This document shows, in pieces, positions 6,399-14,825 of a stretch of DNA of 25,643 nucleotides. The translations under genes were made by a program, and so were the position numbers. Every line of letters starts with the position of its first letter. The stretch's first letter is position 1. This DNA comes from DYEP01 sp040755615 (GTDB lineage: Bacteria; Bacillota; Sulfobacillia; DUSP01; DYEP01). The stretch covers positions 1-25,643 of the forward strand of contig JBFMAL010000039.1 of NCBI GenBank assembly GCA_040755615.1. The letters run 5' to 3'. The notes under the pieces were generated by a model, which was given only the letters and a program-made list of their open reading frames with translations, did no database searches and was not told the origin of the DNA.

Positions 6399-7868
6399 TT
6401 GACTTCGCCACTGCTCGTACTGGCAGTCGTAATACCTGTAACGGGAGCGGTTGTCATAGCGCTTCTGCCGTCTGGGGATGACACCCGGAGAAACTGCGTG
6501 GCGGTGCTGACAACGGCCGTCACCGCGGTGCTCGTGGTGTTCCTTGTTCAGGGAGCCCTCGCGGGGAGCCAGTACTCCTCGCCTGTTCTCTATATCACGC
6601 CCCTGCTTCCTCTGGTACTGCGGCTCGACAGCCTGGGCGCGCTGTTTGCGCTTACCGCATCCTGCCTCTGGGTGTTTGCCACGGTGTACTCCACCGGGTA
6701 TATGGCTCACGAGCACGACAGGCGGCGGTACTTCACATTCTTCCTTCTGTCGCTCGGGGCGACGATGGGTGTGGCTGGCGCGGGTAATATGCTCACACTC
6801 TACCTGTTCTACGAGATGCTGACGCTTGCCACGTACCCGCTGGTGATCCACGAGGGCGGTGAGGAAGCACAGCGCGCCGGTCGAAAGTACATGTGCTTTT
6901 CGCTGTTTGGGGCGGGGTCGGTGCTCGGCGGGCTGATCATATCCTCGGCTGTGTTTGGCGACCTTGAGTTCGCGGGCAGTGCGCGCGTGCTGGACGCGGC
7001 GCAGGCAGGCTTGCTTACCTTCGCTTTTCTCGCCCTCTTTTACGGTTTCGGGGTGAAGGCTGCGGTTATGCCTCTGCATCCGTGGTTGCCGTCAGCCATG
7101 GTCGCTCCCACACCGGTCAGCGCGCTCCTCCACGCGGTGGCGGTAGTGAAGTCGGGCATATTTGGGATATACAGGACTACTTTCTCGTTCTATGGCGCTG
7201 AAGTGGTGTCCGATCTTCACGTCAACGCCTTCATGCTGTTTTCGGCGGGCGTAACCATACTTATGGGTTCGGTGTTCGCGCTCAGGCAGGACAACCTGAA
7301 GAGAAGGCTCGCATACTCCACCGTGTCGCAGCTCGGTTACATCGTGCTGGGCGCGGCAATTTTGAACCGGACTGGGGTGACAGGGGGGCTACTGCACCTT
7401 TTGAACCACGCCCTTTTGAAGATCACGCTGTTCTTTTCGGCAGGCGCTATTATCACCGTGACGGGCAAGAAGAACATCAGCGAGATGTCGGGCCTTGCGC
7501 GCAGAATGCCGATGACTATGACGGCGTTCGGCCTAGCATCGCTCGGCATGGTGGGAGCGTTGCCTACTAACGGCTTTCTGAGCAAATGGTACCTGATCGA
7601 GGGCGGCCTGCTCCGTGATGCGTTCTGGATACCCCTTCTGCTGGTGACATCTGCGGTCCTGAACGCTGCCTACTTCTTTCCTATTGTAACACGCGCGTTC
7701 TTCTTCAAGGGGGATTTCGGAAGGTTCGCCGGGCATGAGGCGCCGCCGTCCATGTTATACCCCATACTCATCCTCTGCGGGCTATTTATGCTGCTCGGGC
7801 TCTGGCCGAGACCCACGCTCGCCGTGGCGGACGTCGTCGCGTCCGCCTTGTTCGGAGGTGTCAGGTGA
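6399..7868 (+). CDS. MrpD/NuoN-type proton-conducting subunit 2
   Basis: A 489-residue member of the same antiporter-like family, clearly different from its neighbours. Hallmarks are the membrane glutamate in LYLFYEMLTL, VKAAVMPLHPWLPSAM with the key lysine, and PTPVSALLHAVAVVK, where an HAV triplet replaces the SGL of subunits 1, 3 and 4. This HAVAVVK form is common in NuoL/MbhH-related subunits of hydrogenase-type complexes. The TTG start at 6399 has AGGAG (6384-6388) about ten bases upstream, and the stop overlaps the next start by one base. It is likely one proton or sodium pathway of the complex. The exact family label (MrpD, HyfB-like or NuoN-like) cannot be settled by eye. Confidence 0.9.
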   Translation: MTSPLLVLAVVIPVTGAVVIALLPSGDDTRRNCVAVLTTAVTAVLVVFLVQGALAGSQYSSPVLYITPLLPLVLRLDSLGALFALTASCLWVFATVYSTGYMAHEHDRRRYFTFFLLSLGATMGVAGAGNMLTLYLFYEMLTLATYPLVIHEGGEEAQRAGRKYMCFSLFGAGSVLGGLIISSAVFGDLEFAGSARVLDAAQAGLLTFAFLALFYGFGVKAAVMPLHPWLPSAMVAPTPVSALLHAVAVVKSGIFGIYRTTFSFYGAEVVSDLHVNAFMLFSAGVTILMGSVFALRQDNLKRRLAYSTVSQLGYIVLGAAILNRTGVTGGLLHLLNHALLKITLFFSAGAIITVTGKKNISEMSGLARRMPMTMTAFGLASLGMVGALPTNGFLSKWYLIEGGLLRDAFWIPLLLVTSAVLNAAYFFPIVTRAFFFKGDFGRFAGHEAPPSMLYPILILCGLFMLLGLWPRPTLAVADVVASALFGGVR

Positions 7869-9877
7869 TGCTTATTGCTGCGATCTTAATACCGGTTGCC
7901 ACCTCGGTTTTGGCCGCGTTGTCGGACCGGCGGTCGAACTTGGTTGCCACGGCCGGCGCTGTGCTGACCTTCGCGTCGGTGATGTCGCTATATCCGGATG
8001 CGGGGCATGGCGCGAGGATATTCCTCAGCCTGCCCGGGTTCGCATCGTCTTTTGGCCTTAACCTGGGCGTGGATATGCTCGCGATGACGTTTGCCGCCGT
8101 TGTATCGTTTGTGTGGCTCTGCTCTACGGTATATTCCATAGAATATATGGCGCATGAGGAGAATCAACCCTCTTACCAGATGTTTTCCATGCTCACTCTC
8201 GGGGCTACCCTCGGCGTCATATTGTCCCGGGACCTTTTGAGCATGCTGTTGTTTTTTGAGACCATGACATTCACCTCATATTTCATGGTAATCCACTCGA
8301 GGAAAGAAGACTCGCTCAAAGCGGGAAACCTCTACCTTTTCCTCGGTGTGGCGGGCGGGCTCCTGTTTGTCGCAGGCACAACTCTTCTTTATCACTTCAC
8401 CGGTTCCGTGCTGGTGGAGCCTATGGGAGAGCTGCTCTCACACGCGGGCACGTGGAAGGTAGTGGTCGCCGTTTGTCTGATCGCGGGCCTTGGCATAAAG
8501 GCGGGCATGGTGCCGTTGCACGTATGGCTGCCGCACGCGCACCCGGTGGCGCCTTCGCCTGCCAGCGCGCTGCTCTCCGGTATCCTCATAAAGGCGGGCG
8601 CGTACGGCATCATCCGGGTAGTAAGCATCATCTTTACCCCCGCAGGCCATCATCACGTTGAGGAAGCCCTTCACTTCTCAGAGCAGCTCGGGCTTTTTGT
8701 GATCTGGGTCGGGATCGCCACCATGTTCCTTGGCGTATGCATGGCGCTGTTGCAGGAGAACGCCAAGAAGATGCTGGCGTACCACAGCGTGAGCCAGATG
8801 GGCTACATCCTGATGGGGCTTGGGGTAGCCGGATACCTGGGCCACCACGGCGCCATGGGCATGGCCGGGGGCCTGTACCACATAGTAAACCACGCGCTGT
8901 TTAAGTCCGCGTTGTTCTTGGTGGTAGCCGCTGTCTACCTGAAGACTCACCAGCTGAACATGTACAGGCTCGGCGGCCTTGCACGCTACATGCCCTTCAC
9001 GGCCCTGGTGGGACTGCTTGCTGCGCTCGGAATCTCGGGGTTTCCGGGGCTGAACGGGTATGCCAGCAAGACCCTGTTGCACCACGCCATCGTCGAGGCT
9101 GCGGAGCACGGGGGGATAGGCCTCTTGCTCGCAGAGAAGGTCTTCGTGGTAACCGGCGGGGGTACGGCATGTTCCTTCATCAAACTTTTCAGCTTTGTCT
9201 TTCTGGGCAAGACGCCCGAGGGCATGGCGAAAAGGTATTACGAGTCCATCCCGGAGAAGGTCGGGATGGGCCTGCTCGCCCTAGTGCTCCTGGTGTTTGG
9301 GCTTTTCCCGAACCTGTTTCTTGACCGGTTCATCATCGGGGCGCTGCATGTGCTTCACTACGACGCTTCTTTTATAGAGCATCATCTCTCACACATGCAG
9401 TTCTTCACTGTGCATGATATCGCCGGGGTGTTTGTCTCCATAGGCATAGGCGTAGTGATTTTCGTGGTCGGTGTGCGCTACCACCTGTTCCATTGGCACC
9501 CGCCGAAAGCACTGAGCATCGAATGGCTGGTGTGCAGGGCTGGTGCGCTCGCGGGTCGGGCCATCGCGCGTGCGCTTGATGGCGCGGGTTACGCGTGGGA
9601 CAGCGTGTTGGCAGCATGTACCGCGTCAGGTTGGATGATTGCAAATGCTGCGCGCAGCGCCGGTCACCTCCAGACCGATCTGTCCACGCGGCTCTCTCGA
9701 ACCTACCGGCGGGGGTTTATCACGCTCCGCAAGATAGACCACGTGCCGGCTACGGAAGGGCTGTTCAGAGAGATAAACGTGGGGAATTTCAATTTCAGCA
9801 CTTTCATGCTCATCGTCGCGCTGGCGGGCATCCTGCTTTGGAGGATTCCCTTCACCCGGCTCTTCAGTGCGCATTGA
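7868..9877 (+). CDS. NuoL/MrpA-like proton-conducting subunit 3 with long C-terminal extension
   Basis: A 669-residue antiporter-like subunit, about 180 residues longer than the flanking ones. The first 490 residues hold the conserved core: glutamate in LLFFETMTF, lysine in IKAGMVPLHVWLPHAHP, APSPASALLSGILIK, and AKKMLAYHSVSQMGY. After about residue 520 come another hydrophobic segment, a long amphipathic helical region rich in Ala, Arg and Leu (roughly 555-625), and a final membrane helix near 645-662. This resembles the lateral helix and last transmembrane anchor of NuoL in complex I, which would brace neighbouring channel subunits. I chose ATG 7868 because GGAGG (7854-7858) fits it better than the GTG three bases earlier. 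Confidence 0.88.
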   Translation: MLIAAILIPVATSVLAALSDRRSNLVATAGAVLTFASVMSLYPDAGHGARIFLSLPGFASSFGLNLGVDMLAMTFAAVVSFVWLCSTVYSIEYMAHEENQPSYQMFSMLTLGATLGVILSRDLLSMLLFFETMTFTSYFMVIHSRKEDSLKAGNLYLFLGVAGGLLFVAGTTLLYHFTGSVLVEPMGELLSHAGTWKVVVAVCLIAGLGIKAGMVPLHVWLPHAHPVAPSPASALLSGILIKAGAYGIIRVVSIIFTPAGHHHVEEALHFSEQLGLFVIWVGIATMFLGVCMALLQENAKKMLAYHSVSQMGYILMGLGVAGYLGHHGAMGMAGGLYHIVNHALFKSALFLVVAAVYLKTHQLNMYRLGGLARYMPFTALVGLLAALGISGFPGLNGYASKTLLHHAIVEAAEHGGIGLLLAEKVFVVTGGGTACSFIKLFSFVFLGKTPEGMAKRYYESIPEKVGMGLLALVLLVFGLFPNLFLDRFIIGALHVLHYDASFIEHHLSHMQFFTVHDIAGVFVSIGIGVVIFVVGVRYHLFHWHPPKALSIEWLVCRAGALAGRAIARALDGAGYAWDSVLAACTASGWMIANAARSAGHLQTDLSTRLSRTYRRGFITLRKIDHVPATEGLFREINVGNFNFSTFMLIVALAGILLWRIPFTRLFSAH

Positions 9878-9896
9878 TGCTTCGGAGGCGTATTTA

Positions 9897-11339
9897 ATGA
9901 ATCAGCAGGTCCTTTCGCCAGTAGCATTTGTCTTGTGTCTTGCTGGCTCCGTCGCGTGTTACCTTTGCCGCGATGACCGGGTTCGCAGCTGGTGCGCGGT
10001 AGGGGTCAGCATTGCAGTCTCAGCCGCGTTCCTGCTGATGGCTCCCACGGTCTTATCCGGGCAGGTGCTCGCCTGGGACCTCAAAGAAGGTGCAGGTCTT
10101 CACTGGCTCGCGTTCAGGGTGGATATGCTGTCGTGGTTCTTCGGCACTCTCGCATCCGGGGTGTGGTTGCTGGTGTCAGTCTACTCGCTCGGATACATGA
10201 AGGGCGGACGGAAGCTGCCGAGGTATTACGGCACGCTCATGCTCACCATGGCGGGCGCTGTGGGCGCGTTCATGGCAGCCGAACTTGTGCCCTTTTTCCT
10301 GTATTTTGAGCTGATGTCCATTCCAGCTTACTACCTCGTGGTGCATGATGGCACGGATGAGGCGAACCGGGCTGGCACGACATATCTGTTTATGACCATC
10401 GCGGGCGGTCTTGCACTGTTCTTTGCGATAGTGGGTACAAGATACATCGCAGGCAGCCTGGAGATTGGGACCCGCTACCTCATACATACTCCGAGCCGGC
10501 TGGCGTTCAGCGTGTTTCTTGGCTTTTTGCTCGCGTTCTTCACCAAGGGCGGCATTTTTCCCATGCACATATGGCTCGCGAGGGCGCACCCAGTGGCGCC
10601 GTCGCCTGCCTCCGCGCTGCTGTCCGGCATCATGATCAAGATGGGCGCCTACGGCCTTATTCGCACGTGTTACCACATGTTCTCCCCGGACGTGCTGAGG
10701 CTCACCGGCTGGTTCTACCTGGTCCTAGCCGCAGGCGTCGTCTCCACGCTGCTCGGGTCGTTCGCAGCCCTGGTCCAGGAGGACATAAAGAGGCGGCTCG
10801 CATACTCGAGCATTGCACAGATGGGCTACGTGGCTCTGGGCGTGGGCATGCTCGCCCCGCTGGGGCTCCGCGGCGCTGTTTTCCACGTGTTTGCACATGC
10901 GGTGATGAAATCGCTGTTGTTCTTGTCGGCGGGGGCGGTCATCCATGAAACAGGGAAGCGGCGGATCGCGGAATGGGCCGGGGTGGGCAAGACAATGCCG
11001 CTCACCTTGAGCGCGTTCACCGTCGGGGCGCTCACCATGGTTGGGTTCCCACCGCTGGCGGGCTTTTTGAGCAAGTATTATCTCGGACTCGGGGCGGCAT
11101 ATGAGGGGATGTGGGAGTTTGTCGTGCTCCTGATCCTAAGCAGCCTGCTGAACGCCGCGTATTACCTGCCTATCGTGAACCTCGCCTTTTTCAAGCGGGG
11201 AGAGATCACAGGCCACGACCCGGGCTGGTCGATGCTCGTGCCCGTGCTAGTGCTGGCAGTGCTGTGCGTCGCGTTCACCGCTTCAGGGCTTAATGTGCCT
11301 GACAGCGTAGCCCGGGCGGTGGCGGGGATGAGACTTTAA
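9897..11339 (+). CDS. MrpD-type proton-conducting antiporter subunit 4
   Basis: A 480-residue fourth member of the antiporter-like family and the last gene of the operon. The core motifs are present: glutamate in LYFELMSIPAYY, FTKGGIFPMHIWLARAHP (the key lysine followed by two Gly rather than Ser/Ala-Ala), APSPASALLSGIMIK, and DIKRRLAYSSIAQMGY. The start is ATG 9897 because GGAGG (9884-9888) lies eight bases before it; an upstream in-frame GTG at 9867 would overlap the previous gene without a ribosome site. A strong terminator begins 20 bases after the stop. It is most similar in motif wording to subunit 3, suggesting duplication within the operon's history. Confidence 0.9.
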   Translation: MNQQVLSPVAFVLCLAGSVACYLCRDDRVRSWCAVGVSIAVSAAFLLMAPTVLSGQVLAWDLKEGAGLHWLAFRVDMLSWFFGTLASGVWLLVSVYSLGYMKGGRKLPRYYGTLMLTMAGAVGAFMAAELVPFFLYFELMSIPAYYLVVHDGTDEANRAGTTYLFMTIAGGLALFFAIVGTRYIAGSLEIGTRYLIHTPSRLAFSVFLGFLLAFFTKGGIFPMHIWLARAHPVAPSPASALLSGIMIKMGAYGLIRTCYHMFSPDVLRLTGWFYLVLAAGVVSTLLGSFAALVQEDIKRRLAYSSIAQMGYVALGVGMLAPLGLRGAVFHVFAHAVMKSLLFLSAGAVIHETGKRRIAEWAGVGKTMPLTLSAFTVGALTMVGFPPLAGFLSKYYLGLGAAYEGMWEFVVLLILSSLLNAAYYLPIVNLAFFKRGEITGHDPGWSMLVPVLVLAVLCVAFTASGLNVPDSVARAVAGMRL

Positions 11340-11358
11340 GGGCAGATTGCAGTCAGGC

Positions 11359-11404
11359 GGAGAGCGCCCGGCTTACAGCTCTTCGGGCGGTCTCCTTTGT
11401 TGTT
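11359..11404 (+). terminator. Strong intrinsic terminator of the Mrp/Mbh-type operon
   Basis: GGAGAGCGCCCG (11359-11370) pairs with CGGGCGGTCTCC (11384-11395), a 12-bp stem with one mismatch and a 13-base loop, followed by TTTGTTGTT. It lies 20 bases after the last antiporter gene. The following lipoprotein gene therefore probably has its own promoter somewhere in 11405-11510, where I see only weak candidates and a loose inverted repeat (AATGCTT 11435-11441 / AAGCATT 11461-11467). Confidence 0.8.
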
Positions 11405-11516
11405 GCCCTGGGCAGCGCAGGCGAAATGGACACGAATGCTTTTGACTCCTGAAGGGTGGTAAGCATTGCAGGTAGAACTATTATGTAAAGGGAAAACGAA
11501 GGATGTGGATGATTAG

Positions 11517-12197
11517 TTGAAACGCATATTCATGTTCACAGTCATCACCTTGCTCGCACTAACGGGCTGTATAAAGACACAGAAGCTTCCTGACGGCACC
11601 TTCAAGGGCGTATCGGACGCGGACCGCCACGGGTACGCGTGGGCGGAGGTGACGCTGGAAAAGGGCAAGATAACCTCGGTGGTGCTCGGAGAGTATGACG
11701 GGCTCGGCCGGGAGAAGGACTTCGCACAGTACCCGTATCGTCCAGCAGCCGAGGCTCACGCGCTGCTCAGCGAGGCGTTCGCAAAGCTGCCTTTTGAGGA
11801 CGTGGAGGCGGTGTCGGGCGCTACGCTGAGTAGCTCCAAGTACAGGCAGGCGGTGCACCGCGCGATGCTCCGCGCTGCGGGAGCAAGCGGGGAAACCCGT
11901 GAGTATTTTGACGGAACGTTCATGGGGATAGCCGAGTCCAACCAAGGGCGGGGCATCGCATTCGTGACCATCAAGAACGACGGGGTCGAGTCGGTGACGC
12001 TTTCAGAAGTGACGCCCGAAGGGCAGCTTAGGGACTGGGATAACGCTTATGAAGAGGCAGCCAGGGCCCGCATCCAGCTTCAGGATAGGCTTCGGATCGA
12101 GGGGCTGGAGGCAGACGTAGTGGCGGGTGCTACGGCCAGCTCCCTGCTGTTCATAGAGGCGTACCGCCAGGCGCTGGAGCTTGCAAGACGGAAGTAA
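11517..12197 (+). CDS. Lipoprotein with two FMN-binding domains
   Basis: A 226-residue predicted lipoprotein. Residues 1-17 form a short signal with the lipobox LTGC (Cys18), so the protein should sit on the outer face of the membrane. Two FMN-binding (RnfG/NqrC-like) domains follow. The first (about 25-120) ends in AVSGATLSS (98-106), matching the site where ApbE-type transferases link FMN to threonine. The second (about 128-226) ends in VVAGATASS (201-209), with Ala where the first has Ser before GAT. The start is a TTG at 11517 with a weak AAGGATG upstream. It lies just beyond the antiporter operon and convergent to the decaheme cytochrome gene. It is probably an extracytoplasmic electron carrier or flavin-based reductase component; its partner is not shown by sequence. 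Confidence 0.85.
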   Translation: MKRIFMFTVITLLALTGCIKTQKLPDGTFKGVSDADRHGYAWAEVTLEKGKITSVVLGEYDGLGREKDFAQYPYRPAAEAHALLSEAFAKLPFEDVEAVSGATLSSSKYRQAVHRAMLRAAGASGETREYFDGTFMGIAESNQGRGIAFVTIKNDGVESVTLSEVTPEGQLRDWDNAYEEAARARIQLQDRLRIEGLEADVVAGATASSLLFIEAYRQALELARRK

Positions 12198-12207
12198 ACC
12201 ACAGGTG

Positions 12208-12233
12208 GCGTGTCCGGTGCCGGCTGGACACGC
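12208..12233 (+). terminator. First hairpin of the convergent terminator region
   Basis: GCGTGTCC (12208-12215) and GGACACGC (12226-12233) form a perfect 8-bp stem with a 10-base loop, 11 bases after the lipoprotein stop. It is followed by a purine-rich AAGAAAAAAA, which on the minus strand is a T-run preceding the stem. Confidence 0.45.
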
Positions 12234-12240
12234 AAGAAAA

Positions 12241-12275
12241 AAAGGCCCCGCAGCCTTTTTGGCTGTGAGGCCTTT
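12241..12275. terminator. Bidirectional intrinsic terminator between the lipoprotein and cytochrome genes
   Basis: AAAGGCC plus GCAGCC pair across a TTTTT loop with GGCTGTGAGGCCTTT, giving an imperfect stem of about 14 bp. An A-run precedes it (12234-12243) and a T-rich GTGTTTTTT follows it, so it works in both directions. It separates the convergent lipoprotein and cytochrome genes, only 100 bases apart. Confidence 0.75.
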
Positions 12276-12296
12276 GTGTTTTTTAACCTGCTGATC

Positions 12297-14495
12297 TTAC
12301 TGAGGCCTGAGCTTGTTGAACTCAGCGAGCTTCTCTTCGGCCACGCGCAGCAGCTCGTTGGTGTATGACGGGTTGTGCATACCCCAGGACTTGTCGTTCT
12401 TCACGAACTCGACGTTGGTGTATGCTGCAAGGTACAGTGGCTCGAGTGCTGACACGTTGGCCTTTGCCAGCTTCAGCTGGTCCAGTATGAACTTTGCCTT
12501 GCCAAGCTCACGGCCAAGCGCGGAGACCCTTGCAGTGACAGCCTTCTGGTGCTCCTCGACTTGCTCAGCGGTGATAGAGGTATGGCACTTGGCGCAGGAG
12601 TCATGCTGCACTGGGCCGTAGCGGCCAGGCAGTTCTACCACAGGTGTACCCACGCGGAATAAGTGGTTGCCTGCAGTCATATGGCAGTCGACACACTCCG
12701 CCACTTTTTTGCTGGGCATCTCCGCAGTGCCTATGCCACCTTTGCCGAGGAACATTTCGTACTGCGGGTGCTTGGGGCTTCTGCCCAGGGCGAAACTGCT
12801 GGCAGTGCCGAGCGAGCCGTGATGGCATTGGACGCACGTCGTTTGCACGTCCACGTACAGCTGGGCCGTGTGACCGTGGTTCTTGTGCGGATCATGGCAG
12901 ACCACGCAGGTGATGCCGAGACGATCGTCTTTCAGATCACCCGTCTTGAAATCCTGCCATGTGGGCTTTTGGCCCTTGGCCAGGATGTACGTGGCGGAAT
13001 GGCACCTCAGGCATGAGTCGCTGTAGTGGGGCTCGTGCGAGGCCTTCTCGAAGATCGTGCTGTGGCCCATCGCCTGAAGCTGGTCGATCTGCCTGTATGC
13101 GCCTGCGTGGCAGGGTGCGCACATCTCGTTGCCGAGGCTCTTTCTAATGTCTTCCTTGCGACCAGTCGCCACGTGCGCGGATCCCGGACCGTGGCACGTC
13201 TCGCAGCCAACCGATAGGTCAACGAATGTGGATGTAGCCCTGTTGTAGCCAACGGTATGGCAGGAAGCGCAGGATGTCTGCCACACGCGGGTGTCGCCGG
13301 CCTTCCACATCCTCTCCTCCGGGTACCAGTTAGCGGGTAGATATGTCAGCACGCCGTTGACTTCGCCGATGTAGCGCTGATAGCTGAGCCCTGTCAGCAC
13401 CAATTTCACGTCTTCGAACTTGAAGAATGTGTTGGTTTCGAAGTTGCCCCAGGCGGCGCCAGGGACAGTCGCCTCCCTGATCATGGTGCCGTGGGCGGTG
13501 CCCTTCCAGTCCTTGTACGTGGCGGGATGGCATCCCGCGCAGGACAGGTTCCCCACAGCGTACTTGTTCAGCCCGGCGAGTGCCACCATCCTGTCGGCCT
13601 GCGCATCCATGCGCTGCAGCAGCGTAATGGCTTCAGCCCTTGTGATGGTCTGCTTGGGCCTCAGCGTGCCGTCTTCAAATCCCTGCAGTATGCCTCGGGA
13701 CACCGCTAGCGCAAGATACGGTTTGGCATCTTCGGACACGGCAGAAAGGTCGGAAAACTTGCCGAGCGCAGAGAGGATCGCTTCTTGGGACAGCTCTTGG
13801 GCTTCTTTCGCCCTTCCCAGGGCCGTCACCACCACGCGCGCCGCAGTTTCCCTGTCCACGGGGGTATCGGGCTCAAAACTCCTGGCCTTTACCCCCGGCA
13901 TAAAGCCTGCCGCAGATGCGGTCTCCACCACACCGTAATACTGGGAGCCCTTGGGTACGTCGGTGAATGTAGGGAGGTACGGGCTGACCTCGGGGAGACT
14001 CAAGATGCGCTGCACGAACGCGGCAAATTCCGCCCTGCTGACTTTGCCGTCCACTCCGAACGTGCCATCAGGATAACCCTTTACCACGCCTTTGGCTGCC
14101 ATTGCTTCCACCGCAGCTCTTGCCCAGTGACCCTTGAGGTCGGAATAAAGCGGGGGTTTCTCAGTGCCAGGCTGTGCTTGTGCCACCGGCTTGCTCGCTG
14201 CATCTCCTGGATGAGTACCTGCCTTGATCTCGGCAATGTTGGAGAAACGGTCGCCATCGGAATCCTTGGACTCGATGGCGGCGAAGTTTCTGCCGGCTGC
14301 CTTGAAATCAACGCCGAAGGAGTTCAGCTGTGAAAACTGGTTACCGGGATGGCACAGCCCGCAGTTTGCCAGCCCCGTCGCCTGCGGATACGCTTGTTTG
14401 AAGAGATCGACGTCGGAACTGAACGCTTGCACAGTCGATGCGAATAGGGCCACCAGCGCGAACACGGCTACCAACTCAAGTAAACGTCTGTTCAT
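12297..14495 (-). CDS. Secreted decaheme c-type cytochrome with three SLH domains
   Basis: A 732-residue exported cytochrome. The start is ATG 14495, preceded by GGGAGGGAG; the signal peptide is MNRRLLELVAVFALVALF... with a likely cut after TVQA. Ten CxxCH heme sites are visible: residues 45-49, then after a long gap 319-323, 409, 431, 459, 495, 530, 554, 601 and 634. Between hemes 1 and 2 lie a calcium-loop-like DSDGDRFSN (78-86) and three SLH repeats (about 115-165, 175-230, 245-300; motifs GHWA, GYPDGTF, RAEFAAF and FEDGTLRP), which bind secondary cell-wall polymers. The second heme site reads CAGCHPATYKDWKGTAHG, as in cytochrome c554-like multiheme proteins, and the tail SWGMHNPSYTNELL resembles NrfA-type C-termini. 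It is likely a wall-anchored electron conduit or terminal oxidoreductase. The ccm genes, which would attach its hemes, are divergent next door. Confidence 0.93.
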   Translation of the reverse strand: MNRRLLELVAVFALVALFASTVQAFSSDVDLFKQAYPQATGLANCGLCHPGNQFSQLNSFGVDFKAAGRNFAAIESKDSDGDRFSNIAEIKAGTHPGDAASKPVAQAQPGTEKPPLYSDLKGHWARAAVEAMAAKGVVKGYPDGTFGVDGKVSRAEFAAFVQRILSLPEVSPYLPTFTDVPKGSQYYGVVETASAAGFMPGVKARSFEPDTPVDRETAARVVVTALGRAKEAQELSQEAILSALGKFSDLSAVSEDAKPYLALAVSRGILQGFEDGTLRPKQTITRAEAITLLQRMDAQADRMVALAGLNKYAVGNLSCAGCHPATYKDWKGTAHGTMIREATVPGAAWGNFETNTFFKFEDVKLVLTGLSYQRYIGEVNGVLTYLPANWYPEERMWKAGDTRVWQTSCASCHTVGYNRATSTFVDLSVGCETCHGPGSAHVATGRKEDIRKSLGNEMCAPCHAGAYRQIDQLQAMGHSTIFEKASHEPHYSDSCLRCHSATYILAKGQKPTWQDFKTGDLKDDRLGITCVVCHDPHKNHGHTAQLYVDVQTTCVQCHHGSLGTASSFALGRSPKHPQYEMFLGKGGIGTAEMPSKKVAECVDCHMTAGNHLFRVGTPVVELPGRYGPVQHDSCAKCHTSITAEQVEEHQKAVTARVSALGRELGKAKFILDQLKLAKANVSALEPLYLAAYTNVEFVKNDKSWGMHNPSYTNELLRVAEEKLAEFNKLRPQ

Positions 14496-14825
14496 GTTCT
14501 CCCTCCCTTCAGGTGAGAATTCGTTCACAAACTATTCAATCAATTCTTTGTGATATCTCGAAACACCTCCGGCATTCCACTTAGAGGAATACCGTCCGCG
14601 GCGAAAAGGGGCACCATATCCTGGGCAAAAGCAAAGCGATCAGCAGCGTAACGAAATTGTAACAAAACTGGAAGAAATGTGTAATAAATAGGCAAAGATG
14701 TGGGCGGGGTGGGTAGAATTGACATTGATGCATGCAGGCACATTGTGGCGGAGCATAAGAAGGGTTAGATGGATTTCGAGCGAACTAATATCAATTAGAC
14801 CTTGTAGACTGGAGATATGCCTTAA
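14496..14825. promoter_or_regulatory. Divergent control region between the cytochrome and ccm genes
   Basis: This 330-base gap must hold promoters in both directions. A TTGACA at 14719-14724 with CATTGT 16 bases on (14741-14746) is a modest candidate for the ccm operon. The stretch 14648-14691 reads as four 11-base units: GTAACGAAATT, GTAACAAAACT, GGAAGAAATGT, GTAATAAATAG. The first two are near-identical and the fourth similar. Repeats at about 11-bp phase are typical of OmpR/PhoB-family response-regulator sites. I see no gene in the gap. Confidence 0.45.

Noticed and set aside
9867..9896. Upstream GTG start for the fourth antiporter subunit
   Set aside because: It overlaps the previous gene and has no ribosome site, while ATG 9897 has GGAGG at ideal distance.
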